64,000 bases of DNA from NCBI GenBank assembly GCA_003050565.1, contig PEBW01000007.1, forward strand, positions 1 to 64,000. Reading direction: 5' to 3'. Shown piece by piece: positions 26,884-35,187 of this stretch. Under the pieces are notes generated by a model that saw only the letters and a program-made list of their open reading frames with translations, had not been told where the DNA came from and made no database searches. Each line of letters begins with the position of its first letter. Positions within the stretch are counted from its first letter, which is position 1. The DNA comes from Brockia lithotrophica (GTDB taxonomy: Bacteria > Bacillota > Bacilli > Thermicanales > DSM-22653). The position numbers and the translations under genes are program-made.

Positions 26884-26924
26884 AGAAAGGAGGATGTCCG
26901 AGCCGGGCCGGGCACCTCCTTTCT
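26884..26924 (+). repeat. 10-bp inverted repeat that hides a Shine-Dalgarno-like sequence
   Basis: AGAAAGGAGG (26884-26893) pairs exactly with CCTCCTTTCT (26915-26924), with an inner TGTCC/GGGCA helix. It lies between trmK and nif3. It could be a weak terminator, since its 3' arm is T-rich, or a fold that shields an unused AAAGGAGG. Confidence 0.5.
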
Positions 26925-26972
26925 TCGCCGGGACGTCGGTGAAAAGGAGAGAGAGGCAGAGGGGGGAAATCC

Positions 26973-28094
26973 TTGCTACGCGTTCGCGACGTTGTGGACA
27001 TCCTCGAAGACCTCGCCCCGCGGGCTTTCGCCCTCCGCGACGATCCGGTTGGGTTGCAGGTCGGGCGTCCGGATAAGCCCGTCCGTCGGCTTCTCGTCGC
27101 CCTGGAAGTAGACCGACGGGTGCTCGCAGAGGCCGATGCGGCAGGGGCCGACCTTCTCGTCGTCCACCACCCGCCGATCTTCCGCCCGCTGACCGAGCTT
27201 CGCACAGATCGCGGCAACGTCGCCATCCTCGCCCGCCTGCTCGCCGAGGACCGTTCCGTGTACGCGATGCACACGAACTACGACGCCGCTCCGGGTGGGA
27301 TGAACGACGTTCTCGCCCGACGTATCGGGCTCGCGAACGTGCGCCCCTTCGGTGCGGGGAGCGAGGTGGGCTACGCGAAGGTCGTCGTCTTCGTCCCCGA
27401 GACCCATGCCCGCGACGTTCTGAAGGCGATGGCGGAAGCCGGAGCGGGGCACATCGGGAATTACGACCACGCGGCCTTTCTGGGTCGGGGAACGGGCACC
27501 TTCCGCCCCCTCCCCGGGGCCGATCCGTTCGTGGGGGAGGTGGGGCGGCTCGAGGAGGTCGAGGAGCGCCGCCTGGAGATGATCGTACCGGAGGAACGCC
27601 TTTCCCGCGTCCTCGCGGCCATGCGCCGAGTCCACCCGTACGAAGAGATCGCCTACGACGTGTACCCGCTTCGGGAACCCCGGCGCGAGGTTGGGCTCGG
27701 CCGCATCGGAGAGCTCGGGGCCCCTGTAACTCTCGCCGAATTCGCCCGCGAAGTCGGGCAGCGTCTCGCGCGTTCCTCCGTCCGTGTCGTAGGTCCCCTC
27801 GAGCTGACGGTGCGCCGCGTCGCCGTGGTGGGCGGAGCGGGGAGTTCCTGGGCGGCTGCGGCGCGCGAAGCGGGGGCCGACGTCCTCGTCACGGGCGACG
27901 TGGGGTATCACCGCGCGCGCGAAGCTTTGGATGCGGGGATTGCCCTCCTCGACGTGGGCCACGACGTGGAGGCGATTTTCGTTCCCGAGGTAGCCGCGTA
28001 CCTCCGGCGGGCTTTTGCGGAGCGAGGGTGGGAGGTCGAGGTGCGGGAAAGCGGCGTGACGTGGGATCCGTTCGCGACGATCGGGTGCGGGTGA
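26973..28094 (+). CDS. Nif3-like dinuclear metal-centre protein (YqfO type)
   Basis: 373 residues, the long form in which a PII-like insert (about residues 130-240, from VGYAKVVVFVPETH to the YEEIAYDVYPL block) splits the two Nif3 halves. Metal ligands are in VVHHPPIF near residue 63, HTNYDAAPGGMN near 100 and DVGHDVEAIFVP near the end. The exact reaction is unknown; it is annotated as GTP cyclohydrolase 1 type 2-like from fold only. TTG start behind a GGGGGGAAA run. The pairing with trmK is conserved in Bacillota. Confidence 0.92.
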   Translation: MLRVRDVVDILEDLAPRAFALRDDPVGLQVGRPDKPVRRLLVALEVDRRVLAEADAAGADLLVVHHPPIFRPLTELRTDRGNVAILARLLAEDRSVYAMHTNYDAAPGGMNDVLARRIGLANVRPFGAGSEVGYAKVVVFVPETHARDVLKAMAEAGAGHIGNYDHAAFLGRGTGTFRPLPGADPFVGEVGRLEEVEERRLEMIVPEERLSRVLAAMRRVHPYEEIAYDVYPLREPRREVGLGRIGELGAPVTLAEFAREVGQRLARSSVRVVGPLELTVRRVAVVGGAGSSWAAAAREAGADVLVTGDVGYHRAREALDAGIALLDVGHDVEAIFVPEVAAYLRRAFAERGWEVEVRESGVTWDPFATIGCG

Positions 28095-28258
28095 AGCCGA
28101 AAGGCGCACCGCCCCCGCCGTGGCGAAAGCCGCGGGAGGAAAACCCCGCCGGAGGAACCGGTTGGGACGGCACGAAGGAGTACACCGGCTTCGGCACACG
28201 GGCTTTGGTGTTGCGCAAGGGAAGTCCGGGGGCTTGAAGGGGAAAGAGGTGGGTCGCG

Positions 28259-29428
28259 GTGTCGTGGAAGCCGGTGAATGGGAGTCGCAAGTCGACTTCG
28301 GAACTCGCGCGTACGGGAATCATCCTCTTTCTTCTCGTGTCGTTTTCCGCAGCCGCGGGCTACGGCGTAGCGTGGCTCAAGGCAAACCATACCCACTCTT
28401 TTTCCCCCGGAGATCCGAGCGGGACGCCCGGGGCCTTCCCTTCGTTTGACCGCGCGGCGGCCGTCACCGACGGCACCGTGGTGAGCATCGTCGGAAAGCG
28501 AAAGGGGGAGGGAGGTCGAGACGAGGAGTACTACGCTTCCGGGGTGTTCGTCGTCCGCGAAAGCGGGATGGCCTACATCGCCACGAACGCCCACGTCGTC
28601 GAAGGAGCGACTTCGCTCGAGATTCGCGTAAGCGGAGATGAGGGGCAAAAGGTGGTAGCCGACGTCGTCGGCTACGATCCGCTCACCGACCTCGCGGTGC
28701 TTCGCGTTCCGATTCGCTACGCACAAAACGTCGCCGTTTGGGGCGATTCCGACGCGTTGCGCAAGGGCGAGTGGGTCATGGCCCGCGGGTCCGCCCTCGG
28801 TCGTTACCTGGACACGGTGACGCACGGGATCGTCTCCAATCCCGCGCAGCCGCTGCCGGTGTACCTGGGCCCGGAGGATCGGGGTCCGGACTGGGAACTC
28901 AAGGTGATCCAGGTGGACGCTCCGATGAACCGGGGGTACTCCGGAGGTGCGCTCATCAACCTGAGCGGGGAGCTCGTGGGGATTAACGCCTCCAAGGTCA
29001 TCGAGCAGGGGGTAGAAGGCATCGCCTTTGCCATCCCGAGCAACGTCGCCCGGCCCGTCGTCGAGGACATCATCGCGCACGGCTACGTACGGCGACCGTA
29101 CATCGGCCTCGTCGTCGACAACCTCATGAATCTCTCCGAGGACAACTTCCGAAACCTCCACCTACCGGCGACCGTGTACCAGGGCGTGTACATCAAGGAA
29201 CCGCCGCAAAAGCCGGCGGAGGAAGCCGGACTCAAACCTTTCGACGTGATCGTGGCCGTCGACGACACGCCCGTGACGGACAAGTTGCGGTTTCGCCAAG
29301 TCCTGTACACGAAGCGCATCGGAGACACCGTGACGCTCACCGTCTACCGCGGCAAGGTGAAGCTGACGGCACAGGTGCACCTCCTGGAGCCCCCGCAAAA
29401 TTGGGTGCAGAAGAAGGAACGCCTGTGA
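28259..29428 (+). CDS. membrane-anchored HtrA/DegP-like serine protease with PDZ domain
   Basis: 389 residues. One N-terminal membrane helix (about 18-40) with no cleavage site, then a trypsin-like domain outside the cell with His112 (TNAHVVEG), Asp144 (PLTDLAVL) and Ser228. The serine loop reads GYSGGAL where HtrA proteins have GNSGGPL, so the nucleophile is kept but its neighbours differ. A single PDZ domain follows (about 285-380; YIGLVVDNLMNLSED..., AEEAGLKPFDVIVAVD). The likely job is quality control of exported proteins. GTG start after AAAGAGG. Its stop overlaps the start of the next gene (GTGA). Confidence 0.9.
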   Translation: MSWKPVNGSRKSTSELARTGIILFLLVSFSAAAGYGVAWLKANHTHSFSPGDPSGTPGAFPSFDRAAAVTDGTVVSIVGKRKGEGGRDEEYYASGVFVVRESGMAYIATNAHVVEGATSLEIRVSGDEGQKVVADVVGYDPLTDLAVLRVPIRYAQNVAVWGDSDALRKGEWVMARGSALGRYLDTVTHGIVSNPAQPLPVYLGPEDRGPDWELKVIQVDAPMNRGYSGGALINLSGELVGINASKVIEQGVEGIAFAIPSNVARPVVEDIIAHGYVRRPYIGLVVDNLMNLSEDNFRNLHLPATVYQGVYIKEPPQKPAEEAGLKPFDVIVAVDDTPVTDKLRFRQVLYTKRIGDTVTLTVYRGKVKLTAQVHLLEPPQNWVQKKERL

Positions 29429-30453
29429 ACCGCGGGGGATGGGCGGACGTCCCCGGCGTTTCGTTCCGAGTGGTCACGTGGGAAGCGGGGAAGGACGTCC
29501 GCGCTTTCCTCCGGGGAAGGGGGTTCTCCAGGCGCCTCGTTCGGCAGCTTGCGGAGGCGGGAAGCGTACGCGTAGACGGTTTGCCCTGGACGCCGGGTGG
29601 GCGACCCTTTCTCTTGTCCGCGGGGCAACGCGTCGACGTCGCCTTTCCGCCGCCGCCGGAGAGGCACGTGGAGCCGGTTTCGGGTCCACTGGCCGTGGCT
29701 TACGAAGACGAGGACATCCTCGTGGTCGATAAGCCCCCGGGGCTCCTCGTACACCCCCTCCCTTGGGAACGAGGGGACAGCCTCCTTGGCCGCGTGTACG
29801 CGTACCTGCTGTCGACCCGCGGCCCCTCGTGGTACCCGCACCTCGTGCACCGCCTCGATCGCCCCACGTCCGGCCTCGTCCTCGTAGCGCTGCACCCTAG
29901 GGCAAAGCACGCCCTTTCGCGCGCCCTTGCCGCAGGTCGAGTACGCCGGGGCTACGCCGCCCTGTTGACCGGGGACCTTCCCGCCGACGCGGGGACGATC
30001 GAAGGAGGGATCCGCCGTCGTACGGGATCTCTCCTCTTGCGCGAGGTGCACCCCCAAGGGCGGGCGGCGCAGACGCACTTCGAGGTCGTGAGGCGTTGCG
30101 GCCGGGCCACGTGGGTGCGGGCGATTTTGGGAAGCGGACGAACGCACCAAATCCGCGTTCACTTCTCGTCCTTGGGGTACCCCGTGGTCGGAGACGGTTT
30201 GTACGGAGGGAGATACGGAGGGAGAGAGGAAGTCGGGGAAAACCGCACCGCTCCGGACAAATTCGGGGACGAAGCTTCGAAGGCCGAACCGCCGGTCCTC
30301 CGGCGCATCGCCCTGCACGCGGAAGTCCTCCGCTTTCCCGACCTCCGCGGGAGGGGGGAACGCGCGGTCGTGTCGCCGGTGCCGGGCGACCTACGCGCGA
30401 TCTGGGAAGAGATCTGCGGGCGCGGACCCGCGGCGGGGGAGGGTGGCGCATGA
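29425..30453 (+). CDS. RluA-family pseudouridine synthase
   Basis: 342 residues. An S4-like RNA-binding segment (about 25-75, with SRRLVRQLAEAGSVRVDG) precedes the catalytic domain with Asp in HRLDRPTSGLVLVA, then GSGRTHQIRVHFSSLGYPVVGD. The isomerisation of uridine in rRNA or tRNA is the family reaction; which position cannot be told. Starts at GTG 29425 inside the stop of the protease gene and ends overlapping the next gene by four bases (ATGA), so the three are likely translated in sequence. Confidence 0.92.
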   Translation: MNRGGWADVPGVSFRVVTWEAGKDVRAFLRGRGFSRRLVRQLAEAGSVRVDGLPWTPGGRPFLLSAGQRVDVAFPPPPERHVEPVSGPLAVAYEDEDILVVDKPPGLLVHPLPWERGDSLLGRVYAYLLSTRGPSWYPHLVHRLDRPTSGLVLVALHPRAKHALSRALAAGRVRRGYAALLTGDLPADAGTIEGGIRRRTGSLLLREVHPQGRAAQTHFEVVRRCGRATWVRAILGSGRTHQIRVHFSSLGYPVVGDGLYGGRYGGREEVGENRTAPDKFGDEASKAEPPVLRRIALHAEVLRFPDLRGRGERAVVSPVPGDLRAIWEEICGRGPAAGEGGA

Positions 30454-30857
30454 ACGCCGAAGGCTTGGGTATGCCGCTTCGTTTTTCTTGCGGCGACGGT
30501 CCGTACCGCGTGGAGGCACTTCTCGTCCACGTGGGTGAGGACCTCGTAGTCGTGGTGGGCGGCGGGACCCGACCTCACGTAGGAGCCGTGGAGATCGCCG
30601 TACCGGAAGGACCTGGCTCTTCGGTGAGATCGTTCCTGCGGGAGGGCCACCGGGAAGACGTGGTGGTGAAGCGCCTTCTCCAGGCCATAGGCACTCGCGT
30701 GCGCGGCGCCGCAGTCGTGACGGCGGGGATCCACATCGACGCCGCCACTCCCGAGGAAATCCGACGCCTTCTCGCACATGTCGACTGCCTCGCGGAGGAC
30801 ATCGCGCGCTACCTGGAGGGAAACCTCCGCGCAGCAGACAACCGCAAGGGGAGGTGA
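30450..30857 (+). CDS. LpdD-like (prenylated-flavin chaperone-like) protein
   Basis: 135 residues. The pattern VGEDLVVVVGGGTRPHVGAVEIAVPE, then FLREGHREDVVVKRLLQAI and VTAGIHIDAATPEEI matches the LpdD-like family, whose members occur with UbiD-type decarboxylases and are thought to help the prenylated flavin cofactor. No ubiD or ubiX is visible here. It overlaps the pseudouridine synthase by four bases and stands 36 bp before moaC, so a role with the molybdenum genes is possible but only inferred from position. Family call is from memory of the motif. Confidence 0.6.
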   Translation: MNAEGLGMPLRFSCGDGPYRVEALLVHVGEDLVVVVGGGTRPHVGAVEIAVPEGPGSSVRSFLREGHREDVVVKRLLQAIGTRVRGAAVVTAGIHIDAATPEEIRRLLAHVDCLAEDIARYLEGNLRAADNRKGR

Positions 30858-30893
30858 ATCCCGCCCCCGCCTGCGGCGGGACGGGAGCCGGAC

Positions 30894-31397
30894 ATGGAGC
30901 GCGAACTGAGCCACATCGGAGAGCACGGGCGGGCGCGCATGGTGGACGTCACCGCAAAACCGGAGACCGAACGCGTTGCCGTAGCCGTGGCCCGCGTACA
31001 GATGCAGGCGGAAACCCTTCGCAGGATCCAAGAAGGGGGAATCGCCAAAGGAGACGTCCTCGCCGTCGCCCAGGTTGCGGGGGTCCTGGCCGCGAAGCGC
31101 ACGTGGGAACTCATCCCCATGTGCCACCCCCTACCCATCACCTCCGTGGACATCGACTTCGCCTTCTTCCCCGAGGAGCGCGTCCTCGAGATTCGCGCCG
31201 AAGTGAAGACGACGGCGAAGACGGGCGTGGAAATGGAAGCGCTTACGGCCGTGCAGGTTGCGGCGCTTACGGTGTATGATATGGTCAAGGCGATCGATCG
31301 GACGCTCGTCCTCGGTCCGGCGTACCTCCTCGAAAAGCGAGGCGGGAAGTCCGGCGACTACGTAAGGACCGAGCCGCTCCCGCGATCGTGCGTCTAG
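30894..31397 (+). CDS. moaC: cyclic pyranopterin monophosphate synthase
   Basis: Second half of the first step in molybdenum-cofactor synthesis, acting on the MoaA product. 167 residues, complete: LSHIGEHGRARMVDVTAKPET, the active-site LIPMCHPLPITSVD, EVKTTAKTGVEMEALTAVQVAALTVYDM and the C-terminal EKRGGKSGDY. ATG follows GGGAG. moaA is not in the window. It opens the Mo/W gene block. Confidence 0.95.
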   Translation: MERELSHIGEHGRARMVDVTAKPETERVAVAVARVQMQAETLRRIQEGGIAKGDVLAVAQVAGVLAAKRTWELIPMCHPLPITSVDIDFAFFPEERVLEIRAEVKTTAKTGVEMEALTAVQVAALTVYDMVKAIDRTLVLGPAYLLEKRGGKSGDYVRTEPLPRSCV

Positions 31398-31557
31398 AGC
31401 GGAGGAGAGTGCGAAATCCCGCCGCCCTACCGCCCCGCGATTTTCGCCCGCAGGAAGTAAGTTTACGAGGCGGAGAAAGCGACGCGCGGGATGGGAATCC
31501 TTCGGGAGGAGAGCGCCGGCCGCCCGTTCCGCCCGGGAAAAGAGAGAGGTGTGTTGT

Positions 31558-32802
31558 ATGCCCGTAACCGAACGTACGCCGATTCCCTACGAGGAGGCCA
31601 TCGCGAGGATCTTGGCCCACGTGCCGCCGCCGAAGCCGGTGGAAGTTCCGCTGGCGGAGGCAGCGGGACGCGTGTTCCTCGACACCCTCGTGGCGGACTT
31701 CTCCCTTCCTCCGTTTCGTCGTGCGGGTGCCGACGGGTTTGCCGTCCGGAGCCGTGACGTCGAGAGGGCTTCCCCGGAACGGCCCGTTCGCCTGCGCATC
31801 GTCGCGGAACTCCCCGCGGGACGGACGTACGACGCACCGCTTGGCGCGGCGGAGGCCGTGCGCCTCATGACCGGCGCGGCCTTTCCGGAAGGAGCCGATA
31901 CCCTCGTACGCCTCGAGGACGGGGAAGTCGAGGGCGAGGCGCTCGTCGTCCGACGTCCGGTCCCCCCGGGGCGCGACGTGTTTGAGGCGGGAGAGGACAT
32001 CCGCCAGGGTGAAGTTCTCCTCCGCCCCGGCGATTTCCTCACGCCGGGGGCGATTTCCGTGCTTGCGACGTTTGGCCGAACGCGTGTCCGCGTAGGGCGT
32101 CGACCCCGCGTAGGAATCCTCGTCACGGGCGACGAACTCCTCGCCCCCGACGAACCGCTCGTGCCGGGTAAGATCCGCGAGTCCAACTCCTTCATGCTCG
32201 GGGCTCAGCTCGCCATGCTGGGGATGGGTGCCCACGCCTACGGCGTCGTCCCCGACGAACGAGAGCTCCTCTACGCCCGCGTCCGCTCGGCGCTCGAGGA
32301 AGTCGACGTGCTCATCACGACGGGGGGCGTTGCCGTCGGCGACTACGACTTGATTCCCGAGACGTTCCGGCGCGTGGGCGGGGAAATCCTCTTTGACTGC
32401 CTCGCCTTTCGTCCCGGACAACTCACGACGGTCGCACACGTCGACGGGCGCATGCTCTTCGGCCTTTCGGGCAACCCCGGGGCCGCCTTTGTCGGCTTCC
32501 ACATCTTCGTGCGTCCCTACGTCCTCGCCTTCATGGGCCTTTCCCCGGAACGCGCTCGACCCCCCCGGGTGGCCGCCGTACTCGAGGAGGCGATTCCGGG
32601 ACGCAGGCGGCTCCCCGTCTACGCCCGCGGTTGCTACCGCTGGGAAAGCGGTCGCGTCTTGGCGCGGACGCTCGGACCCGGTTCCTCTTCTTACCTTTCC
32701 ACCCTCGTCCGTGCCAACGCCCTCCTCTACCTGCCCGCAGGGGAAGATCTGCCCAAGGGGACAGAGGTGGAAACCGTCCTCCTCGATGTTTCCCCGCACT
32801 GA
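31558..32802 (+). CDS. moeA: molybdopterin molybdenumtransferase MoeA (first of three)
   Basis: Inserts metal into adenylylated pterin. 414 residues with the MoeA domain order: N-terminal domains I/II (RRAGADGFAVRS; TGAAFPEGADTLVRLED), the MogA-like domain III (GILVTGDELLAPDEPLVPGKIRESN, TTGGVAVGDYD, GLSGNPGAAFV) and C-terminal domain IV. ATG 31558 after AGAGAGG; a GTG nine bases earlier is less likely. Among the three MoeA proteins here this is the ordinary form beside moaC and moaE. Confidence 0.92.
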   Translation: MPVTERTPIPYEEAIARILAHVPPPKPVEVPLAEAAGRVFLDTLVADFSLPPFRRAGADGFAVRSRDVERASPERPVRLRIVAELPAGRTYDAPLGAAEAVRLMTGAAFPEGADTLVRLEDGEVEGEALVVRRPVPPGRDVFEAGEDIRQGEVLLRPGDFLTPGAISVLATFGRTRVRVGRRPRVGILVTGDELLAPDEPLVPGKIRESNSFMLGAQLAMLGMGAHAYGVVPDERELLYARVRSALEEVDVLITTGGVAVGDYDLIPETFRRVGGEILFDCLAFRPGQLTTVAHVDGRMLFGLSGNPGAAFVGFHIFVRPYVLAFMGLSPERARPPRVAAVLEEAIPGRRRLPVYARGCYRWESGRVLARTLGPGSSSYLSTLVRANALLYLPAGEDLPKGTEVETVLLDVSPH

Positions 32803-33010
32803 ACGTCTGCCGTCCGGCCTTTCGCCGCCGGAGGTTACCCCGGGCTCCCGCAGGCCGCTCACACCCGGAACGCCCCGTGGCCTGGGGGTCACGTAGAGCG
32901 CAGGAGCCCGCGCATCCAGGACGGCCACGAGGCAGGGGAGTTTTTCGCGCGGATGCCCGATCCCACAAGGGCGGAAAGGCGCACAATCCGGAAAGGAGAG
33001 ATCCGCAACG

Positions 33011-33508
33011 ATGGACCAACGGGGAACGGTGGGGGATTTGGAACTCCCCCTCTGGCGAGAGGTGGAATGGGGGCGCTTCGGGCTCGTCCGGGAACCGATC
33101 GACCCCGGCCCTCTTTTGGAGTTCGTAACCCGTCCGGAGATGGGGGCGGTGGTCCTCTTTTTGGGAGTCGGCCGTGAATGGACGGAAGGGCGGCGCACGC
33201 TTTCCCTTTCCTACGAGGCGTACGAGTCCATGGCGCTGAAGACCCTTGAGGAAATCGGCGGCGAGGTGCGCGCGCGCTGGCCGGAGGTGCGGATGGCCGT
33301 CGTCCACCGCCTCGGCCCGATCGCGATTTCCGAAGCCTCTGTCGCGATTGCTACGGCTTCTCCTCACCGCGCCGAAGCGTACGCGGCCAACCGCTACGTG
33401 ATCGATCGCGTGAAGGAGATCACGCCGATCTGGAAAAAGGAACACCGGGAGGACGGGGAGGCTTGGATTTTGGGGCACACGCCGGGCGTGTCCCCGAAAG
33501 GCAGGTGA
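33011..33508 (+). CDS. moaE: molybdopterin synthase catalytic (large) subunit
   Basis: 165 residues. With MoaD it places the dithiolene sulfurs. GAVVLFLGVGREWTEGR replaces the usual 'GAvv.FlGtVR...G', LSYEAYESMA is standard, and the conserved active-site lysines lie in PIWKKEHREDGEAWI. ATG follows AAAGGAGAG. The 200-bp gap before it holds no gene. tatC follows after six bases. Confidence 0.92.
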   Translation: MDQRGTVGDLELPLWREVEWGRFGLVREPIDPGPLLEFVTRPEMGAVVLFLGVGREWTEGRRTLSLSYEAYESMALKTLEEIGGEVRARWPEVRMAVVHRLGPIAISEASVAIATASPHRAEAYAANRYVIDRVKEITPIWKKEHREDGEAWILGHTPGVSPKGR

Positions 33509-33514
33509 GGCGCC

Positions 33515-34426
33515 GTGGTGCGCAAACGCGAGGATCCCTACGGACCGGAAAAGCGGATGACCATCACGGAACACCTGGGGGAACTGCGGCAGCGGCTCAT
33601 CCGCATCCTCTTCTTTTTCCTCTTTTCCGGCGTCCTCGGGATTTTTCTTTCCAGCAAGATCCTCCCGCTTTTAAACCCCGTGGGGATTCCGTGGTACGCC
33701 TTCGCACCTTCGGACGCGATCACCCTCTACCTCAAGGTGGGGATTTACTTTGCCCTGTTCGTGACCATTCCGTACGCCCTGTGGGAGATCTACCTCTTCG
33801 TTCGCCCGGGGCTCACGGAGGAAGAGGCGAAGATCGCCATCCGCTACATCCCCCTTACGGTCCTCGCGTTCCTCGTGGGCATCCTGTTCACCTACGCGGT
33901 TCTCTTTCCCGTCCTCTTCGACGTCCTCACCTGGTTCAACAACCAACTCGACTTGCCCCTCCTCCTCAGCGCCAATGCGTACATCAGCTTCTTCTTCCGC
34001 CTCGCCCTACCGGTGTCCCTCATCTTCGAGGTTCCCGTGATCGTACTCTTCTTCGGGCAGATCGGCGTCTTCGACCACGCCTCCCTCGTGCGCCTTCGTC
34101 CTTACGTGTACTTCGCCGGCGCACTTCTCGTGGTCTTCGGCTTCCGCGGGGATCTCTTGTCGAGCTTCTTCGCCCTTCTGCCGTTTTTCTTCCTCTTCGA
34201 GCTGAGCGTCTTCGTCGCCTGGCTCGCCGAAAAGCTCCACCTGTATCGGGGAAAGTCGCCCCCTCCCTCGGCGGGTGGGGGAAGTTCTGCGGCGCCGGAG
34301 GCGACGGAAACTCCCCCCCGTTTCGAAGGAAGTGGTGGGCAAGGAGAGGCAGGTGGGGTGTACGAGGGCAACCCTCCCTTCCCCTCGGCCGCCGAAGTCG
34401 TCTCCGATCCTCCGCTTCGTCCCTAA
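33515..34426 (+). CDS. tatC: Sec-independent (Tat) translocase subunit TatC
   Basis: The receptor of the twin-arginine pathway. 303 residues; cytoplasmic start MTITEHLGELRQRLIRI, six membrane helices between residues about 28 and 240, and the FFFRLALPVSLIFEVPVIV region typical of TatC. A Pro/Gly-rich soluble tail of about 60 residues follows the last helix and is unusual. tatA is not in the window, so it must lie elsewhere. Being set between moaE and moaD suits export of the formate dehydrogenase encoded downstream, which has a twin-arginine signal. Confidence 0.93.
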   Translation: MVRKREDPYGPEKRMTITEHLGELRQRLIRILFFFLFSGVLGIFLSSKILPLLNPVGIPWYAFAPSDAITLYLKVGIYFALFVTIPYALWEIYLFVRPGLTEEEAKIAIRYIPLTVLAFLVGILFTYAVLFPVLFDVLTWFNNQLDLPLLLSANAYISFFFRLALPVSLIFEVPVIVLFFGQIGVFDHASLVRLRPYVYFAGALLVVFGFRGDLLSSFFALLPFFFLFELSVFVAWLAEKLHLYRGKSPPPSAGGGSSAAPEATETPPRFEGSGGQGEAGGVYEGNPPFPSAAEVVSDPPLRP

Positions 34427-34462
34427 CTCCACCTTCGGTTCGCAAGAGGAGGTTGAGGACCC

Positions 34463-34717
34463 GTGTCCGCTCCTTGGATCCGCATTCGCCTCTTTTCCGC
34501 CGTCTCCGAGCGCATCGGCCGGCGTGAACTTGAGTTTCCCTTCCGGGAAGGAATCACCGTAGGAGATCTCCGGGCCGCTCTCGCGGAACGTTACCCCGAA
34601 GCCCAAGACCTGTGGGAGATTTCCGCGTTTGCCGTGGACGAAGCGTACGCCTCGGATGAAGACCCGGTTGCCCCGGGAGCCCTTGTGGCCGTGATCCCCC
34701 CGGTGAGCGGCGGTTGA
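34463..34717 (+). CDS. moaD: molybdopterin synthase sulfur carrier subunit
   Basis: 84-residue ubiquitin-like protein ending in the Gly-Gly tail (PPVSGG) that carries the thiocarboxylate used by MoaE. RIRLFSAVSERIGRRELEF and the closing VAVIPPVSGG are typical. GTG start after AGGAGG. Last gene before the terminator at 34782. Confidence 0.92.
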   Translation: MSAPWIRIRLFSAVSERIGRRELEFPFREGITVGDLRAALAERYPEAQDLWEISAFAVDEAYASDEDPVAPGALVAVIPPVSGG

Positions 34718-34781
34718 GGCTTGGCGGAAGTAACGGGTAAACCGGACATCTTGTTTTCCATTTGTTTTTCATTTTTTCATT

Positions 34782-34819
34782 CGCGGCAGGTGCGAGAGCG
34801 TCTGCCGCGTTTTCGTTTC
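34782..34819 (+). terminator. intrinsic terminator after moaD
   Basis: CGCGGCAG (34782-34789) pairs with CTGCCGCG (34802-34809), followed by TTTTCGTTT. The gap 34820-35110 beyond it is comparatively A/T-rich with several T-runs but shows no gene. Confidence 0.7.
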
Positions 34820-35116
34820 GCGGGTTTCTCGGGAACGGCCCCGGCAAGGGACGAAGATGTCGTGGGAAGGGGCCTGTAAGGAGCGAAATCGTCCGCCGTT
34901 GCGGCGGAAGCGGTGGGAGCTTTTGTCCCCGGAACAGGGGGGCGGGGCTCTGTGAAAGGTCGTTCACGAGAACCTTTCTCAGGCGGGAACTTTTTTGTCC
35001 TGTTCTCCCACAGAATGTACTTTTCTTCTTGATTCCGCAATCCCGACTTCGTTTCTCATTTTTTTCATACCTATTGTCGAATCAAGGGTGAAAAAGGTAA
35101 AGTGAGGCTGAATCCG

Positions 35117-35130
35117 TGTAAGCGCTTGCA
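35117..35130 (+). promoter_or_regulatory. cre-like operator (CcpA-type) upstream of fdhD
   Basis: TGTAAGCGCTTGCA matches the catabolite-responsive element consensus TGWAANCGNTNWCA at every fixed position but one and is nearly palindromic. It lies 58 bp before fdhD; its right part (TTGCAT) could serve as a -35. No CcpA gene is in the window. Confidence 0.45.
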
Positions 35131-35148
35131 TATCGAGCGGTTTCCGAG

Positions 35149-35164
35149 ATACCTATGGAGGTAT
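35149..35164 (+). repeat. palindrome ATACCT-ATGG-AGGTAT before fdhD
   Basis: A perfect 6-bp inverted repeat around four bases, eight bases upstream of the AAGGAGGTGA ribosome binding site. It could be an operator or a small mRNA hairpin near the site. Confidence 0.5.
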
Positions 35165-35187
35165 ACGCCCGAAGGAGGTGAAGGGCG

